Of a stretch of DNA of 64,000 nucleotides, positions 35,364 through 47,467 are shown in pieces (position 1 is the first letter of the stretch; each line of letters starts with the position of its first letter). The notes below the pieces were generated by a model, which ran no database searches, was not told where the DNA came from, and was given only the letters and a program-made list of their open reading frames with translations. The stretch comes from Ricinus communis (taxonomy: Eukaryota > Streptophyta > Magnoliopsida > Malpighiales > Euphorbiaceae), in contig NC_063258.1 of NCBI RefSeq assembly GCF_019578655.1, positions 620,001 through 684,000 of the forward strand, in the 5' to 3' direction. The position numbers and the translations under genes are program-made.

Positions 35364-35902
35364 GGAAGACAACGTTACCTTGCATCTAGGAATCGTACTT
35401 CTGAAATTAGTTAGCTGCTTGTTAGCGATAGGCAACAGTGTCAAGGTTTATATATCTGTAATATGAATCAATCATGGACTGAAATTTACATTGAAATTTC
35501 AGTATTTAATCCCCTAGTTGAAGGACATTTCAGGAAAATAACCTCAGTAAGACCGGAATCCAATTTTCAAGGCATAGTTTGGCTAGCCAAGCAACGTTTT
35601 GTCCTTCATATTAGAACTATAATCCCTCAAAAAGATGCCCACGAAAAGACTCGGTCATGCAATAAATATAAATAAAACCCAAAAATATTTCAGTTCAGCA
35701 AGGACATTCCGACCGTCTATGCATTCTGAACAGTTCAAAATACATTTGCAATGATGGGATCTTCCTCTAATACAAACAGGTCACAGATAACAAGGAAAAA
35801 GTAGAAAGAAGAAAAAACTGAGCAAAGAAAATCGAATTTTACAGAGATTTTAAGCTGCCTAAGTCATCCAAAATTGTTGGCTAATACATTATGAATATAT
35901 TA
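35364..35902. other. Convergent 3' regions of kinase and NOP58
   Basis: 539 bp between the two stop codons. It should contain both 3' UTRs. No conserved frame is visible. Confidence 0.6.
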
Positions 35903-38534
35903 TCAATCATCACTCTTCTTCTTCTTCTTCTTCTCTTTCTTGCTCGGTATCTCTGTTTCCTCTTCGTCTTGTTCTGCATGCTTTCGCTTCTTTTTCTTCT
36001 TCTCTCCCTCTTCAACATTCTCACTGCCATTTTGTGCCTCAACCATATCAGCTTTCTCTTTCTTTTTCTTCTTCTTATCCTTCTTCGTGACCTCCTCAGC
36101 TTCTGGTTGAGCAGTGCCATTCCCATTAGCTGTCAAAGCTGTCTCGTCATCTGTTTTCTTCTTTTTCTTCTTTTCTTTCTTCTTTTCAGCTGTAACTGGA
36201 GTCTCCTCAGTTACTGGGACCATTTCTTCATCATTCACAGTGTTGAAGCTCAACGTTTGGCCAAGTATAGAATCCGCAGAAGGATTGTATGTCTAGAAAA
36301 AGCAAAACAGTTAACTTAATAACCAGATATATATTAAGAAAAAAGTGTACAAGCAGAGCTTTTTGTAAATGCAGCACGGACCTTTGCAGCAGCTAACAAC
36401 GCCCCAGCTCCCTTCTTTCGATCCTTGTCATAAGCTTCTATTTTAGTTTTGCCTTTGGCTGATCCAGCAGAACGACCCAATTCTCTACCTTCAAGATTCC
36501 TTAACCGGGCTTCAAGCTACAAGAATTTTGTGTATGAAAATTCCCCTCAAGAGAAGAAATATAGATTTAAAGATAAGAACTCAGAGATATCTATGTATCA
36601 AGTACCTTCAATCTGTTCTCCAATCCCATAGAGTTATCTTCGCCATCTCCAAGAGCATCACATCGAATAGCCAATGCCGCTTTTGCTGCAAGTGATCGAG
36701 AAATTTTTCCCTTCATCTTTGCAGATGCTTGACCAACCAAGGATGCATGGAAAAGAAGCCCATACTTTGGAGTTGCATGCTTGGTCTTCAGAGCTCTGAA
36801 TAGAGCTTTTTCTGCACCAAGAATCTGAACTGTGCTCCCAGGCTGCTTTGCAAGGTTTAATAAGCTGCCACCATGGGCAATGAGGCGAGCTCCAACCAGC
36901 TCTCCAACAAGAGCAGTTAAATTTGGTGCAATGGTATTCATTCTGCTCTTCAAATAATCATACAGTTGAGCTCTGTACTCAGCAAGCGACAGAACCTGGT
37001 CGCAGAGATCTCTTATGTTCATCAAATCAACATCATTAACTTCGGTTCCCATGGATATCAAAGCTGCCTCCTTCAATTCGGTCTCGACCTCTTCCGGAAG
37101 AATCTGTAAATGAGAAGAAAGAAGAGAAGGAGAATGTTATTGAAAGTAGATGCCAAAAAATGTTATCCAAACTGTCTTTCCTCTCATTGAAAATAATACT
37201 GGTAGCCTCATGTTCTAACAAGTATTTCTATACTGAGAAAATGTATCATTTTAACAAAGGTTCAATAAAAATAAGGTCAGTCCCACAGAAAGGATAGCCC
37301 AAACTAACTGTTCAAGTGATGGCACAGGTTAAAAATATATGCCACAAGGTACTAAAAATGAAACAAAATAATCATACAATTAAATGGGTAGAAGACAGGA
37401 TATCATGGCCCACACAGGAAAACTCAAATACAGGAAATATCATGTGAATACTCTAATTAAAACAGAACTTTACCTCAGAGAAGTCTAGCTTGGTAGCATT
37501 GTCGCGACTGCCCATCAATTTCACTGATTTGGCATAAAGGATATTATCTTGCACAATCTTAGCAAGTTCTGGAAAATGCCAACCATACCATTCTCTGACC
37601 CTCATAGCATAAGTATTGAGCTCTTTATCAAGATCATCAAGCAAACCAATTGCCTGAATGATCATTGTATCAACCTACAAACACAGCAACAAACATTAAG
37701 ACCATGACAACCCAGCAAAAATCCAAGTATTGGGATATTAAGAATATTACAAAGGAAGTACCTTATCAGGACTGAACTTTAGTTTGTACCTAGACAGGCT
37801 ATGCGACAAACCTAAGCTCATTGGTGCCAAATCTTGAGCACCTAGACCAGATATGAGATCGGTCAACTGACTTCTCAGACCCCTCATCAACTCCATGATA
37901 GCATTGTTGTGAACGCAGTCTATTTTCTACAGAGCAAGAAATACTCCAACTTATAAGAAGAATGAAAACAAATACCAACTAGAAAAGGTTGTAGTTTGAA
38001 ATTCTGCATTACTAATTTATCTTTGATTGCATTTCCAAGCTTTGAATCAGCCACGGCCAAAGTTTCACCATCACAGTGAGATTTCAAGAATTTGCGTAAA
38101 CCTTTGCTGGGTGCGCTATCAAGCAACTTGGTTGCTGCTTCTAAAGCCTCTGATGTGTTCTCAAACTTTGAAAAAGCTTTCAACTTCACCACCTGAAGCA
38201 CGAATTTTATTAACTAAATTACAAGTTGAGACAAGAATAATAACAAAGAAAACCAGTAGAGTTTATAGTTAACATAGATGCCAAAAAGAAACAAAAATAC
38301 ATAAATAAATAAACAAGGGCTAGAGAGGACCTTTCTTGCAGAGTCTGCATTGGCGAACTCCTTTGACAAGTCCTGCAAAAAACGACACAGAAACAATTTT
38401 AGAAGAAATAAAACTTACAAACAAAAACTAAATAAATAAAATCAAAGAAAAGTTACCTCAACTTTAGAGAGCTTCCCTTCATCCAAAACTTTAAAAAGGG
38501 CAAAGCCAGCAGGCGTCTCAAATAGCACTAACAT
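35903..38534 (-). CDS. NOP58: NOP58 (NOP5), box C/D snoRNP core protein
   Basis: Eight coding exons on the minus strand: 38534-38457, 38372-38331, 38192-38013, 37926-37762, 37674-37474, 37103-36606, 36516-36382 and 36292-35903. All introns are GT-AG and phase 0, giving 562 aa. The NOP5 N-terminal domain starts [20 protein letters not shown]. The Nop domain covers about residues 170-400 with [19 protein letters not shown] (292-310), [11 protein letters not shown] (318-328) and [15 protein letters not shown] (333-347). The tail after about residue 470 is a run of KKKKK/E/D blocks ending [15 protein letters not shown]58 binds box C/D snoRNAs with NOP56, fibrillarin and 15.5K for 2'-O-methylation and early pre-rRNA processing in the nucleolus. 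The length and tail fit plant NOP58; NOP56 differs at the N-terminus. Confidence 0.93.
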
Positions 38535-38537
38535 ATT

Positions 38538-38701
38538 CTGTTTTAAGTCCAAAACTGTACAATGCACAGCCAACACATTATTAAAACCACTTCAAATTAT
38601 TTGAAAAAAAAAAAAAAAAGAAGAAGAAGAGGATAGATAAGTGACCCATTATAGCGATGATCATAAAGAACATAAATAAAGTAATTTCATTGGGTTTTTA
38701 C
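38538..38701 (-). other. Probable intron in the NOP58 5' UTR
   Basis: The minus strand has CAGAG|GTAAAA at 38702/38701 and a tract ending AAAACAG at 38538, three bases before the start codon. The borders fit a leader intron of 164 bp. No transcript evidence is available. Confidence 0.5.
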
Positions 38702-38781
38702 CTCTGTTACAATAATACGTACGAGACAGAAGAAAGAAGAAGGGTTTCAGCTCTCTGCTGCGCTTAAAAGAAGGAAGGGAC

Positions 38782-38899
38782 TAGGGTTTTAAGATAGGGG
38801 TTAAGGAGAGCGATAGCCAAAGCTGGAAACTGATCGGGCCGGGCCGGGCCGGCTCCGGGAATAGTTTGACCTAGGAAGAGATAGGCCCGTTAGGGTTCG
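38782..38899 (-). promoter_or_regulatory. Telo-box and GGCCC elements of the NOP58 promoter
   Basis: The minus strand has AAACCCTA (38789-38782), then GGCCCGGCCCGGCCC-type repeats (about 38849-38835) and AACCCTAACGGGCCT (38897-38883). Telo-boxes combined with GGCCCA-like site II elements are established promoter marks of plant ribosomal-protein and ribosome-biogenesis genes. Confidence 0.6.
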
Positions 38900-39949
38900 T
38901 AGTTTGAATCCATTACGCCATTCACATTTGCTAAGAGGGATGGATTGCATTACATATACCAAAAATAATATTTTGCTAAAGTATTACTCTTATTATTATT
39001 ATTCATTATTATTATTATTGCCCCCACACATTAACCCACATTATAAAAATTTCTTATCGTTTCGTTGAAAAAACTTGCATTTGAAAAATATTTTCTAAAA
39101 AATCATTATTTAATTATACATGAAAAATCAAAAGGAAGTTATTTTATGTGTTTGGCGTATTCTATAAATGTTACTTTCTTTTCTTTGAATATTAAACTAT
39201 GTAAGACCCATCAAAACATTATTTTATTTTGAAAAAAAGTGCACGATTGCCTCTATTATTTAGGTAGAGAAGCGAATTGGTCTTAATTTATTTTTTGGCA
39301 TAAAAGTATGCCTAATTACTTTAAAATTTCCTAACTTTTGACGTTTTAATAATTTGATTTGTATTATCAACATTATCTTACAAAGCTTCGAAGTTCATTA
39401 ATTTTTTTTGAATTACTATCCTGACTGTGTGTATATTTATCTTTAAAAAAAATGAGTCTGTAAAAGTTGCCGATTCATCTACTTAACTAAAACGCATCGT
39501 TTTTATATGCCAATAATACGGTAAAATAGAAACCTGGAGCAACGATCCCTAATGTTATAAAGAAACTTCCTTTTTAGCATTATCTTTGACAATCAATAAA
39601 GAGAAAGTACAGTTTCCAGCTAGGGTTTGTGGTCCTTGAAGGTTTTTGTCCATTCAATCAAGACAGCTTAGGAGCTGGGAGACGTTCAATTTAGCTTCTG
39701 CTCTACCATTGTCATTTTATCCCAAAGCTTTAAGAGGAACTAAAGGACAACTCCAAAAAAGGTACATTATTAAAACTTCTAAATATGTAATATTGCAATG
39801 TTGGTTGTTAGTAGAATAAAATAGTGTTTTAAAGGTCTGGAGCTGATAAATAAACCAAAATATAGGGGCTTTTGAAGTGGGTTAGGGTTTCGAGAACTGG
39901 AGAAAAAGGAGTTTCATTTGTTTAAGTTGCTTATTTCTATGTATTTAGG
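38900..39949. other. Spacer between NOP58 promoter and MULE remnant
   Basis: AT-rich sequence with an ATT microsatellite near 38990-39020. The stretch 39590-39760 looks like a leader (agctagggtttgtgg) but has no following intact gene; it may be the 5' part of the MULE. No MULE terminal inverted repeat was recognised. Confidence 0.45.
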
Positions 39950-40392
39950 ACTAAAAGAATATAATCATAGTTTGGAAACTGATTCTGTATTAATTTTAAT
40001 ATTCAAAAATTACATTATGCATGGATTAAAGGTTATCATACTAAACATGCAGAATGGATAACTATACCATGGAGGGAACATTTGTGGATAATACTATAGG
40101 GATTACATAATATGTTGGAGGGGAGGTTGCTTATTTTGATGAATGTGATCCAGATATAAGTGTTATCTAGATATTTTAAGTGATTTAAGAGATTTAGGAT
40201 ATGAGGCAATCATTAAAATAGCTTACTGGGACGGTGATAAGAAGGGATGATGGATATACTTAAATGTGTTAGCAATAGATCTATAGGAGTGTATGTTGAG
40301 GTAGAATTAATTGTAAAGTTTGCTAGGAGAAATGAGGGTGTAGGTAATGATGAAGTTAAAGGGCATGAAGATGACAATGGTGATAATAGAAG
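39950..40392 (+). pseudogene. Mutator-like (MULE) transposase, 5' part
   Basis: Pieces near 40060-40260 resemble the N-terminal region of plant MURA-like transposases (GGEVAYFDECDPD, then in another frame DLRDLGYEA and IAYWDGDKKG). The gypsy element at 40398 interrupts it, and it continues at 49228. Frameshifts are present. Assignment rests mainly on its continuity with the clearer 3' part. Confidence 0.6.
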
Positions 40393-40397
40393 CTTCT
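40393..40397. other. Target site duplication CTTCT (left)
   Basis: Exact match to 49223-49227. Confidence 0.88.
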
Positions 40398-40430
40398 TGT
40401 AACACCCTTAGTTGTAATAATAATAATTCT

Positions 40431-40450
40431 ATATATATATATATATATAT
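40431..40450 (+). promoter_or_regulatory. Putative TATA region of the 5' LTR
   Basis: A TA dinucleotide run directly upstream of a long CT-rich block. This layout is common at plant LTR promoters. It is absent from the 3' LTR. Confidence 0.4.
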
Positions 40451-41997
40451 TAAAAAAAAATCTCTCTTTTCTCCTCCCTCTCTCTTTCCTTCCTCCCTCT
40501 TCCTTTCCCTTTCCCCATTTTCTTCTCTTCCATTTGGCAGCCCACTCTTCCCCACTTCTTGTAGCTGCCGCCTTCCTCCCTTCCTGCAAGCAGCTCTCCC
40601 TTCCCTTTCCTCCCTTCCGTCGTTGTCGAGAACAAGGGGGGCTGCCTTCTTGTCGGCGTGTTTTCGGCGATCCGGCATCGGAAACGAGTTCCTCAACCCC
40701 GAAAACCCCGGAAGCAACCCTCCTCCGTCGGAAAGTCCTTGCCGGCAACCTTGGGAAGTGTCGCGTGAGCAGCTGACTTTCCGGCCCGATCCGCCGCCTT
40801 CCGGCCACTTTCCGGCCAAAACTCTTGTACTTCCGGACTCCCGCAACTTGAGCAGCGTAGGCGCTCCGGTTGAATTCGACCATTGGCGGGGACCGGACCC
40901 GGTGTTTTCTGGACGCGAAATATTTTAATTTTTAACTCGGTATAATTTTATTTTAGACTCTAAAAATTTTGTTTTAATATTAGAAAGTTATTGTGGCTAT
41001 TAATTGCTTGTGTTGGGTAGTTTAAAAATAAATCAAATTAAATTGTTTGGATTGTGGTGTTTTGGAGTCGGAAAAATATTAATGCGATTCTTGTGGCACG
41101 GCTCCTGTTATTAAATTCCAGCATGTCCGATATGTTTTTGGCAGGGTCTGGACCCGTTTCTGGGGGGTAAATATCCGTAATTTAGGGGAGGTTCATCAAA
41201 TTTTCAGAATCCTCGAGTCCAATTTAATTCTAGGCAGTCGACCTTAGGGTCTAAGTTTAGGAAAAATTTTCGAATGTCTATTAATTGTATGTCTTTTGTT
41301 ATTAGATAATTCGGCCTTCCCATGACTCCACCCGAGGCGAGGAGACCGTGGAACGCATCAAATCTGTGAGTTAAAGTCACTTAATCGTTGCACTATTGTT
41401 AAGTCCGAATTTAATATGTTATTTTGAAAGTTTATGCATAATATGGTTATTAGTATCGCAACATAAATAATTTCAACTGGATTATTGAAGATAATATAAA
41501 TATTATTAATAGTAATGTTATAATAATATCAAATATTATCGGTTTTCCACATGAGTTGCATGATGTCCTACTTTAAAATTGTTAATCGTTATTTTGATAT
41601 AGTTGAATGACTTCTTTAGACAATAATATTTATTAAATGTGGTGATTGCGATTTGGGAAATGTGGCTTGTAGAACATGCCACTTTGATGGGTTACATCGG
41701 AATGGCGTGCACCGGTAATGATCATGGATATAAGGTTATTATGAATTTATGCATACGATCGAGCTTGCTCTCTAGGGTACGAGTTCGATTGATTGCCGGA
41801 GTTAAGGTCCCCGATCGAGCAATGCTCTCTGGTAGCCGGCTTATTTGGAATTCAAGTGTTCAGTCGGAGGTAAGGACCTGATCGAGCTTGCTCTCTGGGG
41901 CGCCGGACTGTTGGATTAAGAGAGCCGAAAGGCTACTAGAATTTGGGGTTTAGGGTTCTACTGAGCCACTCGTCCCGGAAAGAAAAGAAACAAAGAT

Positions 41998-42027
41998 ATT
42001 TTTATTTATTTATTTATTTATTTATTT
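41998..42027. repeat. (TTTA)n microsatellite in LTR
   Basis: About seven TTTA units. The same run occurs in the 3' LTR near 48730-48758. Confidence 0.85.
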
Positions 42028-42502
42028 CATTATGGTATGATGACATCATGATTTCACATTTATGTTCGGGGGTTTGATATATGGACTCGAATAATTAATA
42101 TTTCCTGTGAAGACTGCAATAGTCTCTAGATTATTTGATTTTATCTCACTCTCGAACGCCCCGCTTGTAATTTTTTCAGGTGATAGTTAAAGACCTTCGC
42201 CATCGCACATTCGACAGTCCGACTTCTTCTTCTTCGGACTTTTGTAATTATCTTGTACTTATATACTTGTCATTTTTACTCTAGAGTATCCGCAGTAGGA
42301 AATTTTAAAATTTATATAACTATTCTGACTTCTGTTGGTAGTATGATGATGTATTATGCAAGACAATTATGACTACTTTATATTTGGTTAATTGTATATA
42401 TGGATTTGCGGGTTGGTAAGGCTTACTACGGGTTTCGGTGGCCTTAAGCCTACCCATTCCCTAGTGCCGGTCACGGGCCCCCAAAGTGGGTCGTGACAAA
42501 GT

Positions 42503-42514
42503 TGGTATCAGAGC
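42503..42514 (+). other. Primer binding site (initiator tRNA-Met)
   Basis: TGGTATCAGAGC lies 4 bp after the 5' LTR end. Confidence 0.92.
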
Positions 42515-42675
42515 TTCTGATTTAGTTTCTCCTTCGACCTAGGTTAGCTTTCTAAACTACTGCGGAAACTAGGATAAATTGAGTATGTCCTTGCATGTTT
42601 CGTTGATTCTAGTATCTGCGCTATCGTTAGAGAGTCTGTTGGGTTAATAGCTTGTTGTTCATTTCGAGCTCTTGC

Positions 42676-43930
42676 CAATGCCGAGAACCCGGCATTGCAG
42701 ATCGGCCCGGGGAAGGCGAAGATGAGTTTTCTGCTCGGACGGCTCCTCCGGACCCGACCCATGGTACGGGCTGAGGTAGGCCTCGAGCAACGCCCAACCA
42801 GATCAGGCGAGGCTCGGGAGGTACATGGTGCTTCGGTGAAATTCCGGTGGAGGCTTTTGTGTCCGATGTATTTGGGATGCATAGGGCCTTAGAGCGTTGC
42901 TAGCCTTTCAGTGCTTTCAGTGCAGGAAGCCGTGCTAGTGGGTCCCGTGTCGGAATCCGGACGATGTTCCTATGTCCGAGTATACCAAGTTAAGACTGTA
43001 GAGTTTGATGGGACGGTGGAGACCCTCCTGGACTTTTTGGATGAGGTTGAAAAGAGGCGTCGATTTGCAACTGTTCGACAGGAGGACCATCGAGATGGCC
43101 GAAGTTTTCCTTGAAGGGAATAGCATCCCCGTGGTTCGGAGATTATATCCGCCCTTTCCCCGGATGGGTTATCGTGGAGGCAATTCGGAGATGATTCGAA
43201 GAGTACTTCATCCCTTTCAGTGTAAGGCAGGGAGTACAGGAGAGGTTTGAAAGGTTAGTCAAGGGAAAATCATCCGTGGTACGAGTATACCGGGCAATTT
43301 GTTCGGTGAGTAGGTATGCACCATATCTTTGTGGGGACTGAAGAGCGAAGAACAAAAATACATTTCAGGCTCGGCCGAGTTTGTTTTCTTGGTTCAATCT
43401 AGGAGGAGCGGCTTCCTAGAAGTTCTTGACATGGCGAGGCGAGATGGAGATGACGCTACGAGGTTTAGTCGAGGGACCGGCGATTGTAGGAAGAAGAAAA
43501 CCGGGGTTGAGGGTCACCCAGCGCGACTGTCGTGCCGTACTATGGTAGTGGAAGTTACTCTGGCGGTACCACCAGCACTGCAGAGAGGTCACCGTGTCCA
43601 AAGAAAGGGTAGGCATAATCGGAGGAGTAATCGAGTATTTCGACTGGTGGCTTCATGGTAGTGGGTGAGTCTCAAAGCTAGTTAAGGGCGGCCTTGTCGG
43701 ATGTGTGGCGGTCACATCGTGGACCGTGCCTAACATCCAGTGGAGCCTATTTTAGGTGTGGTGAGGATGGGACATATGGCTCGAGAGTGTCCTTGCTATT
43801 TGGTCGACCCGACTTTTCCGCAAGGCTCGTCATTAGTGCGACCCGACTTTTCCGCAACCCGGGACATTTTCAAGATGGATCTCGGTTTGTTGGCCGGCCA
43901 GGGCCGTAGTTTTGGAGGTAGATCTTGAGG
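42676..43930 (+). pseudogene. Tekay-like gag remnant
   Basis: Blocks in changing frames. VEFDGTVETLLDFLDEVEKR near 42990-43060 belongs to the retrotransposon gag domain. A CCHC knuckle near 43750-43795 is split between two frames (FRCGEDG in one, HMARECPCYL in the next). Several single-base shifts lie in GC-rich stretches and could be real or sequence errors. Confidence 0.75.
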
Positions 43931-44611
43931 CGGTCAGGCGGGGTTCAAGGTCGAGCTTCGTGGTCTCAGCCAGTCGGGGGGCAAGCGAGAGTGTTCACCC
44001 TCACTCCTCGAGATCGCGAGCCTCAAATGCCGTGGTATCATGTACTATTCTTGTTTGTCATTCCGAAGGCTAGAGTTTTGTTAGACCACGGGGCTACCCA
44101 TTCTTCGTATCGCCCTAGTTTTACCTTAAGATTGGATGTCCGGCCCGTTAGGCTTCCAGTTCCGATGTCGGTCACTACGCCGTTAAGTGAGGCCTTAGAG
44201 ACCGATGTCGTGTATCTGTCGTGTCCGGTGTCTGTTGAGGGTCGAGATTTGGTTGCTGACCTAATTCTTTTAGATGTAATGGATTTTGATGTGATTTTGG
44301 GAATGGATTGGTTAGCTTTGCATTTCGCCATGTTGAATTGCGGAGAAACAAGTGACTTTTCAAATTCCACGGAGACTCAGAGTTCTATTTTAAAGGTGAG
44401 CAGATACCTTCTCCCACGAATCTCGTGTCGACGATTACAGCTAGGCAAATGCTTCGCCGCGGATGTCAGGGATATTTGGCTTTGGTTAGGGATACCTCTG
44501 CAAGGAAAGGTTGCGTCGAAGATGTTCCGGTGGTTTGCGAGTTTCCTGATGTGTTTCCAGAAGAACTACTTGGATTGCCGCCCAATAGAGATAGAATTCA
44601 TGACGACGTGA
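43931..44611 (+). pseudogene. Tekay-like protease region
   Basis: A long open frame (43925-44611). It holds ARVLLDHGATHSSY, where the catalytic D-S/T-G reads D-H-G, and ILLDVMDFDVILGMDWLALH, the typical flap and C-terminal part of chromovirus proteases. The frame is lost after about 44350; the real continuation (VVCEFPDVFPEELLGLP) is in the frame starting at 44425. The D-H-G replacement should abolish protease activity. Confidence 0.8.
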
Positions 44612-45862
44612 TACGGGCACAACACCTATTTCTTTCGCCGCCCCCATCGAATGGCGGCCGAGTTAAGAGAGCTAAAGGAGCAGTTGCAAGACCTCCTAGG
44701 TGAGGGTTTCATTAGACCTAGTACGTCTCCTTGGGGTGCTCCTGTTCTGTTCGTAAAGAAGAAGGATGGTACCTTGTGTCTTTGCATCGATTATCTAAGA
44801 ATCGAATAAGGCGACGATTCAGAATCCCAGATCCGCCTCGCATCGATGACCTATTCGATCAGCTTCAGGGAGCTGTGTATTTCTCCAAGATTGATCTACG
44901 ATCGGGGTATCACTAGTTAAGGATCCATGGTGAAGATGTGCCAAAGACGGCGTTCAGGACGCGTTATGGGCATTATGAGTTTCTGGTGATGTCGTTTGGA
45001 CTCACTAATGCCCCTGCGGCTTTTATGGATTTGATGAATCGAGTGTTCAAGGAATTTCTGGATCGTTTTGTCATCGTATTCATTGATGATATCTTGGTTT
45101 ATTCCAAAAGCGAAGAGGAGCATGCGTGGCACTTGAGGATAGTACTTCAGACTTTGAGGGAGCATCAATTGTACGCTAAGTTCTCCAAGTGCGAGTTCTG
45201 GTTGGAAAGCGTTGCTTTTCTGGGGCACATAGTGTCTAAAGAGGGTATCTGGTGGACCCTAAGAAAGTGGAGGCGGTGATCGATTGGCAGAGGCCAACCG
45301 GTCAAAGGATCAAGTCGCGCTTTCTAGGGTTGGCGGTGCTACTACCGTCGATTTGTGCAAGACTTTTCGAGAATAGCAGCCTTTGACTAAGTTGACTCGG
45401 GAAGAATGTCAGTTTCGGTGGACCGACGTGTGAGAGAAGCTTTCAAAAGTTGAAGGGTATTTGACTTGACTCGGTGTTGACCTTACCTTCTGGGACTGGT
45501 GGATTCACGGTGTATTGCGACGTTTCTAGAGTGGGTTTGGGTTGTGTTCTGATGCAAAATAGAAAGGTAATAGCTTATGCGTCTAGGCAATTGAAGAAGC
45601 ATGAACAAAATTACCCGACCCACGATTTGGAGATGGCACCGGTAATTTTTGCATTAAAGATTTGGAGGCACTATCTCATGGAGAGCGTCGCGAGATTTAT
45701 ACGGATCATAAAAGCTTAAAGTATATTTTTCAACAGAAGGATTTGAACCTGAGGCAGAGAAGGTGGTTAGAGCTTCTGAAGGACTATGATTGTAATATTC
45801 TCTACCACCCGGGTAATGCGAATGTTGTGGCTGATGCTTTGAGGCGGGAAGTCGGTAGGTAG
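44540..45862 (+). pseudogene. Tekay-like reverse transcriptase and RNase H
   Basis: RT starts at FPDVFPEELLGLPP (about 44545). Pieces 44731-44916 (RIPDPPRIDDLFDQLQGAVYFSKIDLRSGYH, quoted only in part by its ends RIPDPP and DLRSGYH) and 44938-45279 ([20 protein letters not shown], catalytic box [10 protein letters not shown]) cover the palm. RNase H occupies 45474-45862 in two frames ([20 protein letters not shown], then [20 protein letters not shown] and NVVADALRR). The region 45280-45470 has several frameshifts. Confidence 0.88.
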
Positions 45863-45903
45863 TCTTGCTCATGTCGGTGTAGAAGAGGCCATTTGGTGAA
45901 GGG

Positions 45904-47413
45904 TTGCATGAACTGTATGATCAAGGGTTTCAGGTGGAAATATTAGAATCGGGTGTGTTGTTAGCACATTTCAGGGTTAGGTCTGTGCTTGTCGACAGAA
46001 TCAGGATGGCTCAGAATCGGGACCCACAGTTGCAGAAAATCTTGGAAGATGTGCAGCAGGGTCGAGCTAATAACTTTGTTATAAATGATGATGGCACCCT
46101 CATGATGGGCTCTAGGGCTGTGTTCCCGATGTGGATAATCTCAGGAAGGAGATTTTAGAAGAAGCTCACTGTACAACTTACAGCGTGCATCCGGGCTCCA
46201 CAAAGATGTACCATGATTTGAAAGGAAATTATTGGTGGAGCGGGATGAAGAGAGATGTAGCAGAGTTTGTCTCCAAATGTCTGACGTGTCAGCAGGTTAA
46301 ATTAGAGCATCGGCCGTCAGTTTCTGCGGTAGCTTCCTATACCAGAGTGGAAATGGGAAAGGATTACTATGGATTTTGTATCAGGTTTACCCAAGACTTC
46401 TGCTGGTTATGACTCCATCTGGGTAATTGTGGATCGATTGACTAAGTCAGCGCATTTTCTTCCGGTAAAGACTACCTACTCTGTAGCTAAGTATGCAAGA
46501 GTGTATCTGGAAAGGATTGTCAGTCTTCATGGCGTCCCGGTTTCCATAGTGTCTGACAGGGGGCCGCAACTTACTTCAAGGTTTTGGAAAAAGTTACAAG
46601 AGGAACTTGGTACCAGGTTGGACTTCAGTACGGCCTTCCATCCTCAGACGGACAGACAATCAGAAAGGACTATTCAGACCTTAGAGGATATGCTTCGGAT
46701 GTGCGTGATAGACTTTGGTGGTCAATGGGATTGGTATCTACCGTTGGTCAAATTCGCGTATAATAACAGCTATCATGCAAGTATCGAAATGGCACCTTTC
46801 GAGGCCTTATATGGTCGAAAGTGTAGATCCCCCATATGTTGGGAAGAAGTTGGTGAACAGAAGTTAGCAGGACCAGAATTGGTTCAAATCACTTCAGAAA
46901 AGATTCTGGTTATTCGCGAGCGACTGAAGACAGCTTTTAGTAGGCAGAAAAGTTATGCGGATCCAAAGCGGAAGCACGTGGAATTCAGTGTTGGGGAATA
47001 TGTATTCTTGAAGGTGTCTCCTATGCGTGGTGTGTTGCGATTCGGCAAGAAGGGCAAATTGGCACCTCGTTATGTGGGACCCTTTGAGATTATTAAGCGG
47101 GAGTGGAGATGTGGCATACAAACTAGACTTGCCACCGAACTTCTCGCACGTGCATCCGGTATTCCATATATCGATGTTAAGAAAGTATATTTCAGACCCT
47201 TCGCATGTGTTTCAACCGCAACATGTGGAAGTTGGTGAAGATTTAACTTACGAGGAGCAGCCAGTCAGTATTGTGGATACTCAAGTTCGCCAGCTGCGCT
47301 CAAAAATTATTCCGATGGTCAAGGTTTTGTGGCGAAATCATTTGTCTGAAGAGTGTACCTGGGAAACCGAGCAGGAAGTGAGAAGCCTCTACCCTCATTT
47401 ATTTCAATCCTAA
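45904..47413 (+). pseudogene. Tekay-like integrase with chromodomain-like tail
   Basis: Three overlapping open pieces: 46131-46412 (zinc domain, HPGSTKMYHDLKGNYWWSGM and CLTCQQVK), 46369-47238 (core with FVSGLPKTSAGYDSIWVIVD, LHGVPVSIVSDRGPQLTSRF and FHPQTDRQSERTIQTLEDML) and 47027-47413. The last holds the C-terminal part (YKLDLPPNFSHVHPVFHISM) and a chromodomain-like end (VKVLWRNHLSEECTWETE). Chromodomains steer integration to chromatin. The frame changes near 46390 and 47100 show that no single protein is made. Confidence 0.88.
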
Positions 47414-47453
47414 GTGGGCCATGGTTTAAAATTCGAGGTCGAATTTTTTTTTC

Positions 47454-47467
47454 TAAGGAGGGTAGAA
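47454..47467 (+). other. Polypurine tract of the Tekay-like element
   Basis: aaggagggtagaa lies directly before the LTR start at 47468. A second copy of the PPT and LTR start lies at 47497-47521. Confidence 0.85.

Larger units (their letters stand above)
40398..42498 (+). repeat. 5' LTR of the Tekay-like element
   Basis: 2101 bp. It contains a (TA)n stretch at 40431-40450 followed by a CT-rich block, a plausible TATA and start region for the element's transcript, then a CCG-rich region to about 40920 and AT-rich sequence. Open frames here (for example 40347-40928) are compositional. Confidence 0.92.

Noticed and set aside
35881..36319. Arg-rich and Leu-rich open frames overlapping the NOP58 3' end
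   Set aside because: Shadows of the AAG/GAA-rich Lys tail of NOP58 in other frames.
40347..40928. Long open frame (193 codons) rich in Ser/Pro, and two antisense frames over the same bases
   Set aside because: It spans the MULE border and the 5' LTR leader. All three frames are open because the CCG/CT-rich leader lacks stops. There is no family feature, and the 3' LTR copy destroys the frame.
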